This document shows positions 36,000 through 46,500 of a stretch of 64,000 nucleotides of DNA, piece by piece. The stretch spans positions 1,166,209-1,230,208 of the forward strand of contig JAGGNK010003113.1 in the NCBI GenBank assembly GCA_017590115.1, written 5' to 3'. A program made the translations under genes and the position numbers. A model generated the notes under the pieces. That model was given only the letters and a program-made list of their open reading frames with translations. It ran no database searches and had not been told where the DNA came from. This stretch comes from Montifringilla adamsi (lineage: Eukaryota > Chordata > Aves > Passeriformes > Passeridae). The first letter of the stretch is position 1, and every line of letters starts with the position of its first letter.

Positions 36000-38900
36000 T
36001 GAGGGACTGAAGAATGAGCCCCCCAGGACTCATCCTGCAGGCAAACAACCAGGGAAAGGGGGATCTGGTAACCCAATGCCCTGTCCAAGTTCTGGAGAAT
36101 CCCAAGGGTCACAGGTGACCCCTGTGGTGTGGTCATGGTGCCAGGGCAGCAGGGAGGCTCTGCCCTGCCCCAGCCACCAGAATGGATCAGGGTGAGCAAT
36201 TCATGTCCTCTGAATCCAGCTGCCCTGGTGATTTAAACCACAACCAAAGCAGCAGATTGATGGCAGGGTTCAGCTCCATCAGCCCAGGGAGGAGCTGGCA
36301 GTGTGGGGAGGAAGGAAGCACTGTCACCCTGTGTGGCCCCATGCCCTGGGACACTGTCTGGCAGTGCAGCTTCTCATCCCCTTGCTGCCAGACAGGGCAG
36401 GCACAGCTGGGGTGCAGGATCCTGGCCATGGTGGGTGCCCTCCACAGGCATTCGGGTTCAGATGGTGGGAGTGGGCCTTGCAGGGGATCTCAGTGAGACC
36501 CTGATTTGACAGGCCATGGTGGTGTCCTTTGCTGAGCCCCCAGGTTGCTGCAGGGTGCAGGTCCTATCAGAGCACACCAGCTGCTGTCACAGCAATACAT
36601 TTCTGCAGCCCCAAATCTGCTTTGCCAGCTCTCTCTTCCTGGTGAAACCCACACCAGGCTCTCAGGCAGCATGTTCCCTTGGTTTTTGTTGTTTTTTTTC
36701 CAGTCTACCTTGAAGCTTTCTGCCCACTAATGCCAATATGTACCTGTTTGTTCTTCTCCTGCCCTTTGCCCTGGAATGCTGCTTGGACACTCGCCTTCTG
36801 TCGAGGAAGCTACAGCCCTGCTTGGGTTAAACCTGGAAGAGGGGGAGCAAGGAGAAAACCCAAACCCTTGCCCCAAACCCTTTTGCTGACCCCCTTCAGG
36901 CTGACCCAGCAGTGCTTGCAGCGCTGGGAGTGGGCTGGCAGTGCACCCACAGCCTGTCCCCTGCACGCAGAGCACAGCCGTGCACAGGAATGCCGCGAGC
37001 TCTGCTCTGCCGTGCCCGTCCCGTGGCTGCCCTGGAGGCTTTGCAGCATTTCTGCCTCCAGAGTGGGCAAGTGCTGACAAGCGAGTGTGGAGTGTGGCAA
37101 ACCTGGGCCCCCAAGCCCAGCATGTCTCCACAGCTGGAGCAAAGAGCCCTCAAAAGGTCAACCAAGGCTGGTTCCAAGTGCTTGGAGAACTGGAAGGGCG
37201 GCTTGCTCTAAAACTCGACCACACATTTTCCTGCTGTCAGGAAACCCCCTTTTTTCCATGTCTAAGATGAATGGTGAAGCTGAACCCCAAAGAACTTTGT
37301 TGTTGTTTTCATTGCTGCTCCACCCTTCTGCTGGTTAAATTTTGCTCTCACGAAATGGCCAAGGGCAGGAGGTTTTGCAGGATGGGTGAGTGGCAGAGCA
37401 CTCCCCGCCTCTCCTGGTACACTCACCCAGAATGACTGAGGTCCCATGGTCCCAGAGGAGATGATGGGATGGGCTGAGGCATCACCCTCCATGCCCTGCA
37501 CAGTGTCTGGGGAGGGGGAAAATCACAGGCAGGAGGTTTTTGTTACTGGTCCACTCTGAAGAAGGAACCCAGTGGATTTCCAGCCAAAAATAACAGAAAT
37601 AAAAGAATTCTCCAAGCTCCCAGGGAGCGCTTTCGCAGAAGGGTGAAAGGTTGATCAAAACTCTGGGGTTGCTGCCTTGTTTTACACGGTGCTCAGGATC
37701 TGGATGGAGCCAGGATTCTGCCTTCACTAGTTTTACCCCAAAGCCACCACTTCTGTGTCCCTAGGTCCTGAGGAAGGCTGGGCAGCTGCACAGGGAACTC
37801 ACCCCAGGGCTTGTGAACCAGCACAGCCAACAGCTCCTGCAGAGCATGCACAGCTGGATTTAAGATGTTTGATCCCTGTGAGAAGTTCTGGGTGTCCTGA
37901 AACCCGTGGGAGCAGAGTGGAGAGCTGGCCAGTGGTGCTACTGGAGTTACCATCACACCCATTGGATGGCCAGGGCAGTGAGGATTCAGGGTTTTCTGCA
38001 GGTCACTCTCCCTGTGCTGCATGGGGAAACCCATGGAGTGGCAGTTGGGAAAGGAAAAGGGCTGGCTGAGCCCAGCAGTGATGGCAATGAGCTGCAGGAG
38101 GCTCGAGTGGTGGTAGTGCAGGGTGGGCAGTGAATAGGGAGATGCTGGGGCTGGATGCTCATTCCCTGAGCTACCAGAGCTGGGGCAGTGATGGCACCAC
38201 AGAGCTGCTTCCCAGTGTGTGACAGGGTGTTTGGAGTCCCTGCGAGTTCAGCTCCTTCCCCTCTCACACCACGGAAGATGTCAGACACTTCCCTCTCCTG
38301 TCCTCCCCACAGGTGAAACCCAGGTTGTAACACATGGCGGGGATGCAAAAAACCACTGGTAAGGTCCAGGATCTTTTCTTCTCCCCAGAATAAGTGACAA
38401 CTATGAAATAACGTATATAAACAGCTGGATTTAGATCCCCCCCTCTCTGAAGAGCTTCTGTAATGGAAATGCAGAGAGGGATGTGCAGATGAATAAGGAA
38501 CTGAGCAATAGGAAGTCTCGGGTGAAGGCCGTGGGCACCAGATCACTCAGAACCTGCTGTTATGTTATTCCAGGCAGGACCCCACACTGCTGAACCCGGA
38601 GAGTGTGGCATGGCAGGGGGGGTGCCTGCTGGCCTTGCTGTGCCCTACCTGTTCTTTTTTGGGGTGCTCAGGCATGGCCAGGGGTTGGTTCATGAACTGA
38701 TCTGAAGAGCAGGAGGACCTGGGGGGAAAGGCAGCGTGGCTTTTACCTCCTCCTGAGCTTTCCAAAATTATTTTTATCCAGAGGACAAAAATTTGGGGGA
38801 AAAAAATAAAAAAGAGGAAAAGCCTCAGCAGCTCAAGCTCATGCTCTGCAGAGCTTGAGGAGTGACACGGTGGCTGCTTTGCTAGTCCTGACCTGTTGCT

Positions 38901-39560
38901 CACAGGGAAGAGCTCCGACCACTGAGCTCACCCATTCCACATCAGCCCAGCAGAAACCCAAGATGCTGGAGCCCAGGTCCAGCCTAAAAGCAAAGACTAG
39001 AACCAAAGTTTAGCCAAGATGGGAGAGGATGCACTTCAGGAGGTGGCTGAGATGGGCTGTTCCAGCACCTTGGGCAGACTCAGAACCAACAACCCTGCCA
39101 AGGTATTTTTCTCCCTTACCCTTTCTGGGTTTCATTTGAACTATCTGCCTTCAGTTCCTTCTTTTTTCTAAATAATAATATCAAAACGGGTGCCTGCACC
39201 CTGACTGAAATATATTCGTGTCACTAAACTCCTGCTTCTCCACTACAATCCTGCGAGGTGGAGGTTGTTTAATTGCTGAAGAACATGACTGTATTTTGAT
39301 CAGTGGCTTGAGTCATTTGTGGGGAAGGGCTGACGCGGAGCAGCTAAAATCCTTGTAGGGAAGTCTGATGTGGCGCTCTCCCTTGGGAGATACTCTGAAA
39401 TATGTGCCCACTGGGGTGACCCGTTTTCCCAAAGAAAACGACGTGCACCAGGCCAGCAAATGCCACAGCTCTGCTCATCCAGCGTGACACAGGACAAGCA
39501 TCTCCACTGACGGGAGAGGGGAATGAACTCCCCTCGCAGCAGGGGAATCCCTCCCACTCG
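36000..39560. other. Non-coding stretch, no feature recognised
   Basis: No exon, RNA gene or mobile element was identified. If RGS19 starts in the CpG island at 40 kb, this would be its first intron. Otherwise it is intergenic. Confidence 0.4.
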
Positions 39561-39599
39561 CTTAACACGTTTTGTTTAGTTTCTTAAATAAGGCCATGG

Positions 39600-40700
39600 A
39601 TCCGTGCCAGAGCAGCCTCATGGAAGCAGCGGGGAGAGGGAGCTTCCCGGGGAGCCTCTGGGTGCCCGGGGACACGCACTGACCCGCACACGGCGCGTGG
39701 CCCTCTCCATCCCTTGGCCACCGAGTCGCAGCGCCAAGTGGCAGCATCCCGCGACGCCACCCACGTGATGGGCTCGTGTTGGGCCACCGTCGCATGTCAC
39801 CTCCCTTCGGGGGACAGCCACATCCTCGACACCACCGAGACAGGTCCCTCAGCCAGCCCTCGGCCGTGCCGCTGCTGGAGAACCCCGCGGGGACCGCAGC
39901 TCGAGGCTGCCCTGACCTCAGGCAACCTTCCCGAGCCCCGGCGCTGTCCGAGCCCCGGCCGGCCGGCCCAGGGCTGCGCATCGCCCTGCCGAGGCTCGGC
40001 ATCCTTCGCACGGTGCCCGGGGAGCTACACGGGCAGGGAGCTCTGCCCGGCCGAGCCGCTGCGTGGATGCTCCGGCACCGCCCTGGCACCCACCTGTGGG
40101 TGCAGAAGAGCCGGGGAGGCCTCCGGTGGGGGATCCTCCCTGCAACCCCCGCCCCGGGCTGGGCAAACCCCGGCGCAGCCGGCCCTGCGGCTGGAGGGTG
40201 CCCCCCTCCTCCCCCCTCTCCATCCTCCTCCTCCTCCTGGCAGGAGCCCTGCCCTCCCCTGAGGGGATGCGGCGGGGAGTTCCCCCTCCCTGCTCGGTGC
40301 TCGGGGTCCCCCCGCCCCGCCGGCCGGTCCCCACGGAGCATCCCCCCGCCCCAGCGCACGCACATGGGGCCGGTGACAGGCAGCAGCCGGACACACGGAC
40401 TCACGGACAGACAGCCAGGCACGGGCTGGGCTCTCCATCCTCCGCGGGGCTCGGCGCGTGTGGGGGGAGCGGTGCGGGAGGGAGGATGCCCGGGGCAGGG
40501 GTCCGTGCAGGGGGAGCGTGCAGAGGGGCTGGGGGAGGGAGAGGGGCCGGAGGGAGAGGGAGCGGCAGCGGGAGCCGAGCGGCGGCGGCGGCACTGCGCA
40601 GGCTCCGGCCCGGCCCCGCCGGCCACTTCCGAAAGCGATTGCAGCCCTGGCACTTCCTCACGGCTCACACACGCACACTCACACACAGACACCCACCCAC
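39600..40700. promoter_or_regulatory. CpG island, candidate distal RGS19 promoter
   Basis: Dense CpG and G+C run over about 1.1 kb. An ETS-type CCACTTCCG lies at 40623-40631. On the - strand an excellent donor (CACAG|GTGGGT) ends a possible exon at 40094, oriented correctly for RGS19. In human, RGS19 and OPRL1 diverge from a shared promoter, and this island is the best candidate for that position. Long open frames on both strands (453 and 497 codons) reflect lack of stops in GC-rich DNA; they resemble no known protein. Confidence 0.5.
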
Positions 40701-40744
40701 GCCGCCCACGGCCCCCTGCCCCCAGCGCCAGCGGCAGGCACCCA

Positions 40745-41075
40745 CTGCTGTGCCCCAGCGCCAGCATCACAGAACCAGCGCTGGTACCCAGTACCAGCAC
40801 CCTGCACCAGCTCCCAGTGTCAAATATTGGCACACAGGACAAGCACCGTGCTCCCACTGTTGATAACCAGCACCAGCACCGAGTGCTGATACGGTACCAG
40901 CACCATGCACCCACTATTGGCACCCAGCACCAGCATCACACACCCAGCACTGGCTCCCAGTACCAGCACTCTGCACCCAGTGCTACACCCTGCACCAGCA
41001 TCCCACAGTACTCACACCCTGCACCCTGTACTTACACCCAGCACCAGCACCTAATTCTGGCATCCTGCACCAATA
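40745..41075. repeat. Degenerate CAGCACC-type tandem array
   Basis: A roughly 330-bp stretch repeats variants of CACCCAGCACCAGCAT and CAGTACCAGCACTC with irregular spacing of about 15-35 bp. It abuts the right edge of the CpG island and has sharp C/A versus G/T strand asymmetry. It is an old, diverged minisatellite. Confidence 0.75.
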
Positions 41076-41217
41076 CTGGGGATCCCCTCTGCCCCTCTGG
41101 GGTGTTCTCCCATCCCCAGTGGATGGGGAAGGGCTGTCTGTGCATCTTCCCCCAGATTGCTTCCCACCTAAGGCTCCCTCCCAGGAGTGGCTTTCCCTGT
41201 GTCTGTGGTTTCTCTGC

Positions 41218-41239
41218 TTTTTTTTTTTTTTTTTTTTTT
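41218..41239. repeat. Poly(T) tract, 22 bases
   Basis: An uninterrupted T run. It could be the tail of a reverse-oriented retrocopy, but no recognisable body or target-site duplication was found. Confidence 0.9.
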
Positions 41240-41934
41240 CTCTCTAAAGTGGGGATTATACATCACTAAAAATAAAGGGTGATAAAACTTTGGGAGAGAA
41301 AGGAGGCATAAAAATTTCATGATCTTGCCAGCCAGGGAAATTATCCCACTTTATTATTTAAAACCTCATTAAAAACCATTTCCCTGGGAGAGACAATGAT
41401 CAAACCGCCATCTATTTCAATCCTCAAGACGTGCACTCAGCGACGTGGGGGACGTGTTTAAAATAGGCCCCAAATGTGACTCCTGCAGTGAAATCTCCAC
41501 CCTGACCCCCTCCCATGTGAGCAGTATCTCTGAGCTGAATCTCTCTGCCTCTGCACTGGGGGATCAGACAGACCCAAAGTGCCTCCCACATTTTCTACCT
41601 GCCCTGTCCAGCACTCTGGATTTTCCTCTTTTCACCCATCAGCTCATGACAGTGGGATGTCTCACCCAGGGGGGACCTGCCCCAGGACCTCTGCAGACAA
41701 AGCAGGCTCCTTCCTCTGACTGCAACTTGTGCAAATCTTCGGAGCAGCTCCAGTGTGGAGCTGTGACTGCCAGGCTGCTCCCTCCTGCTGTGTGACCGGG
41801 CCACCAGCCCTCACGATTTTCTTTAGCAATTCATTTAACTGGAAGCTCACAAATGCCCCTAAAGGCTCCCACGTCTTCAGGAACTGCTTTGTAGTGTGTG
41901 TTTGGGATTTTTAGAAATTTCCACAAATATTAGC

Positions 41935-42081
41935 CCCATCCCTGGAAGTGTTCAAGGCCAGGTTGGACAGGGCTTGGAACAACTTGGTCTACTGGAAGGT
42001 GTCCCTGCCCATGGCAGGAGCTGAAATGAGATCAGCTTTAAGGTCTCTTCCAATCCATGCCATTCCAGGATTCTATGATTT
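41935..42081 (+). mobile_element. CR1 LINE 3'-end fragment
   Basis: From 'atccctggaagtgttcaagg' through 'ggttggacagggcttgg' and 'ggtctcttccaatccatgcc' to 'ggattctatgatt', this is the CR1 3' terminus in order. It is about 145 bp, 5'-truncated and non-coding. Confidence 0.85.
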
Positions 42082-42329
42082 GGGCTTGTGATTTCTTGTG
42101 ATTCTCCATCCAGTCTGTCCCTTCAGATGATGATGAGAAATCACATTTTTTCTTAAAAAAGTGTGGATTGTGAGGAAATGCTTGGAGCTTCCAAACCCCC
42201 TGCACAGTGGGGCTGGCAGTAAACAGCCAGACACGCACCATTGGTGCTCAGGGTGCAGCATCTCGGCCTCCACAGGTAATGGAAACGCTGCCATCGATAG
42301 CTAGGAACACTGCTGGGGTCTGGAAAGCT

Positions 42330-42880
42330 GCTTTCCCCCCAGCCAGCCTGGAGAGCTCCCGGGGAAGGACCGGCAGCATCCCGCCGCACCCAGACGCACG
42401 GGCGGAGGGAGCGGCAGCCTCGGTCGAGCCGTGTCGATGCCGAACGGCGACAGCCGGGGGCGGAGGCGCTGCCCGGAGCTCCCCGTGCCGGTGCCCCGGG
42501 GCCGTTCCCGCACCGGAGCCATCCCGGCGGTGCCGGCCCCGCAGCCGCCGCTGCAGTAGCGGGACCTGCCCGCAGGTGCCGCCCGACTCCGCCGGGAGCG
42601 CGGCCGGCGGCGCTCGGGGGGCCCGGGAGCCCGGCAGGTCCCCGCGGTTCGGGCATCCCCGGCGGCTCGGGGGTCCCCGTGGCTCGGTGGGGCGGGGGTT
42701 CCCGGCGGCTCGGCGGGGCTCTGGCGGCTCCCTGCCCCCGCCGGTGGCCGGGAGAAGGAGCTCGTGCGGAGCGGGGAGCGGACCCGCTGCAGCGCCCCAG
42801 GAGCGCGGGGCAGCCGCGCACCATCCCGGGAGCTGCTGCCGGTTCCTCGGGTACCCGACGGACACATCGGAAGGAAGTCC
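42330..42880. promoter_or_regulatory. Second CpG island
   Basis: Very high G+C with dense CpG over about 550 bp, bounded by two CR1 fragments. The open frames on both strands resemble no known protein. It could be an alternative first exon of OPRL1 (which by human synteny should lie to the right on the + strand) or of RGS19. No splice site here is strong enough to decide. A CAG|GTGCCG donor on the + strand near 42574 is only moderate. Confidence 0.4.
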
Positions 42881-43047
42881 GGATAGCAAGAGCTGGGCGC
42901 TCCATCGGTTTTTCCCCTAATTTTCTGCTGGTGTTGCTAAGTAGGCTCAGAGCTGGCCAGCAGGACCAGGATAGAGACTGCCCTCCCTGTGCTGGGAACT
43001 GCTGAGGTCTCACCTCAAAACCGGTGTTTGGTTGACAAGAATGACAT

Positions 43048-43515
43048 TTAGGTGCTGGAGGTGTCCACAAAAGGGAAATGGAGCTGGGGAAGGGCCTGGA
43101 ACACTAGGAGCTGTTGAGGGAACTGAGGGGCCTCAGTCTGGAGAGAAGGAGGTTCAGGAAGGACCTTCTCACTGTCTACAGCTACCTGAAAGGAGATTGT
43201 AGGCAGATGGGGGTTGATCTCTTCTCCCAGGGAACAAGCAACAGGACAAGAGGAAATACCCTCAAGTTGCACCATAGGAGGTTTAGGTTGGATATAAGGG
43301 AAAATTTCTCCCAGAAAAGGTTGTTCAGCATTGGACAAGCTGCCCAGGGCAGTGGTGAAGTCACCATCCCTGAAGGGATTTAAAAGCCCTGTGGATGTGA
43401 CACTTGGTGACATGATTTAGTGGTGGACTTGGGAGCCATGGGGTAATGGTTGGACTCGATCTTAGAGGGCTTTTCCAACCCAAACAATTCTGTTTCATTC
43501 TGATTCTGTGATTTT
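43048..43515 (+). mobile_element. CR1 LINE 3' fragment, longer copy
   Basis: About 465 bp reads as CR1. It runs from 'ctcagtctggagagaaggag' through 'ctacctgaaaggagattgta', 'ggaggtttaggttggatata' and 'gttggactcgatcttagagg' to 'tgattctgtgatt'. It includes the last part of the reverse-transcriptase reading frame's downstream region and the 3' UTR. It is 5'-truncated and holds no intact frame. Confidence 0.88.
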
Positions 43516-46500
43516 AGGAAGGTGCGGGGTGAGCAGAGGTGAGCTCTGCCATAGCCTGCAGGGAGCTGTGAGTACAGCACAAGGGCAGCACCTGCAGAGC
43601 TGGTGTTCCTCTTCAAGGAGAGCTCCAGTAACTCCAGGCAGGAGCAGGAGGCCTCCTTTGATGAATACGTGAGATGAACCAGCCCGTGTCAGGACTGAGA
43701 TACAGCAAGGTTCCCAGTGGGTCTGCAAAGCACAATTTACTAGAGAAATCCTTCAACAGTTGCTCAATGCCATCTCCAAAGTGCTCTGCAGTATCAGCCT
43801 GGCTGCAGCAGCAGAATGGGCTGATCCCTTCCAGGGTGTTTCCAGCTTGTGTGTCCCTTGAGAGGCTGGCAGGTAATGAAGCTGGATGGATGAAGGCTTC
43901 AGAGATGTTTTGTTTTAGGAAAGCCTTTCCCCCACCAGCTACTTGGGCTTTTTAAAACTTTCCAAGCAGCAGAGCATGTTCAGACTGGAGTGACCAAAAG
44001 AGATGCTCCTGGCACTGGGCTCTGAGGAAGCAACAGTCCTTGAGCTTCTACAGCCTGAGTGGGAGGCAGAGGAGAAGCAGCTCTGTGCTGTCACCCTGCA
44101 GGAAGTGCTTGTCAGAGCTGAGATTGTAAAGGTCATGTTCACCCTGTCCCTGAACGTGCAGCTCCACTGCTGAGGGCAGCTGGGGACACGCTGAGGTGAT
44201 GCTCCTGTGTGTGCACAGAGCTGGCACATGAGGGTGCAGGAAGCAGAGCTGCTGTGGGGACCAGCCCTGCTCCAGGGCATGAATCCACCCTGTGTATCTC
44301 AGTGGTGGAGCTGTCTTTGCAGAATACCTGGCCTGAGCTGTGCAGTCTCATCACAGCTAATTTATTCCCTTGTGAGAAGAACCTGTGCAACCTTTACAGC
44401 CTTTTTACTCTTTTAAGGCCTCAAAGCTTCCTGTGGAATGTCAGAGACACGTTTCCAATCCCAATCTCTGCCTTAGCTATCAGGTGTGCTTCAAACCTGC
44501 ATATCTCTGTGGCTCCCCAGGGCTGCTCACAGGCTGACTCAAGAGTCGTTCTGGTTGGGGACACGTTTTTTTCACAGGGACCTGAAGTGCAAAGATTGCC
44601 TCTCCTGTACTCAAGCTTGAAGATTAAGCAGCAACTTGAAGTTTTGGAGTGTGTCTGGAGGTCGTGGAGCAAAGTTTAAAAGAGGATTTTGCACTACCAG
44701 GCTCAGCATTTGGTCTTTTAATTCAATCCCATTTAGAGGGAAAGGGGTCGATTATTTTGATTTCCTAATGTAACAGAGCTTATGCAATCGCATTGTATAT
44801 CAGCCCACTCATGTACTTCCAAATTATTATCTTCAAAATCTTTTTAACCCTTTGGCCAGTTCTATCAAAAACAGAGAGCAGTTAGAGCTGAGCTCCTGCC
44901 ATTACAAACAGCTGGGCAAAGAATGACCCTGCCAGGGCTGGAGCTGTGAGAAAAACCAACACATGCTGTCAGACCTTATTAGACACTGGAGAATCCACTG
45001 GAGCTGACATTTGATTGATGCCCAAACCGTGGGAAAAGCTTCAGTCAGGGTCTGTGCCCTCGCAGGCACCCAGGTCTGTCCCCCAAGAGACGCCAGCCTG
45101 CTGAAAGCCAGACTCTGCAGATTCTGCAGCTCCCAGAGCTGTTTGTTTGCTTTCTGGTGCCAAGCTGGGAGGGGGTGGGCAGGGAGAAGGAGCTTAGCAG
45201 AAATCTTGGCCAAAAGGGCCAGTGCTGGTGTTCCAGGTTGGGGCTAAAGGTCCCAAAGGCTGCCTGGGGTGGTGTAAAGATGTTGCCCTTGAAGGAGTCA
45301 CTACAAGTTATCAGCTCTGCTGCTGGGTGGCACAAACTGATAGGGCCTTGGAGGGCACTAAAATCCATATTACCCCTGCAGTTGTCACCTGAGCCTCTCA
45401 GTGACCTACAGACTTTCTCTCAAACTCTCATCAGTGTTTGAGAGGTGGCTGAGCACTCATTATGAGGTATGTCAGAGAGAAGTGGTAGCAATAAGGACAA
45501 AGCTGATTACTTTTGGCTGAAATTGAGCCAGGCAGGGGAGATGTGAGCATCTTGGCTACAAGATGGACAGTGGAAAAAGATGGACCACATTTTAAAAAGT
45601 CACAGATGTTTTGGAACTATCGCAGCAGATTGGAACAGACAGGAGTTGAGAGACACTTTGGAGATCTTCCAGCTGTAAAAACAAGCATGGCTTGGTCTGG
45701 TCCCTGTATAAAATTTCCCAAGTAGGTGGAACAGCTCCTGAGGATCTGTGGAGGGCCCATGGGAAGTCTCAGCTCTTTAGCTGCCAGGGAAAGGTGATGC
45801 TGATGAGATGAGAAGAGTCTATTTGAGAGGAAGGTTTGAGAAGCCAAGTGTCTGTCATGAAAAGAAAATGCTTTGCCCAAAAGGGGAAGATAAAGATACT
45901 CTCAGCTGTATGAGCTACCCCAAGAACTACATTCTCCCTTTTTTATTCTCCTGCATGAAGTGCATATGCCCATTGCTTCCTCATCTCTAAATAATTTGGT
46001 ACACAGAGTTCATGACCTGACAAGAGAGCAGAAAAAGCAAATGATGGTTATGAGTGTGTGAACAAATATCACCTTGATATTTCCTTTTTAACACAGCAAC
46101 GTCCAGGAGTCATTGTCAAGAAAAGCTGGTCATGATTTTGAGGTTTCTCACTTATATGCTGAGCCGAGAACAACTTTGACATGCAGAGCAATGATGTTTG
46201 AATGTGGTTTTTGGTTTAACACCATACAATCCTTATTTCTCATTGATTTCATTGACACTGAAATGGGTAAAGCTTTGATTACAGCCTGATTTGCATTGCC
46301 TGCAATGCCAGAGCAAACAGTGGAGCTGCAGGATTTATACTGGCATCTTGCATCACTAAGACCTGGTGAGATGATGGAGTAAAGGAGAGCAGGTGCTGTG
46401 CCCTGAGAAAATACATGAGTTCCCAAGTTATGATAGTGAATTTCCCTCAATCCAGGGGAATAAAGACAGTAGGAATATGGATATTTTCTCACTTTCCCCT

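Noticed and set aside
39776..41269. 497-codon open frame on the + strand and a 453-codon frame on the - strand across the same CpG island
   Set aside because: Both are rich in Pro, Arg, Gly and Ala, overlap antisense to each other, and show no known domain. GC-rich DNA has few stop codons. The + frame also runs through the repeat array into a poly(T) tract.
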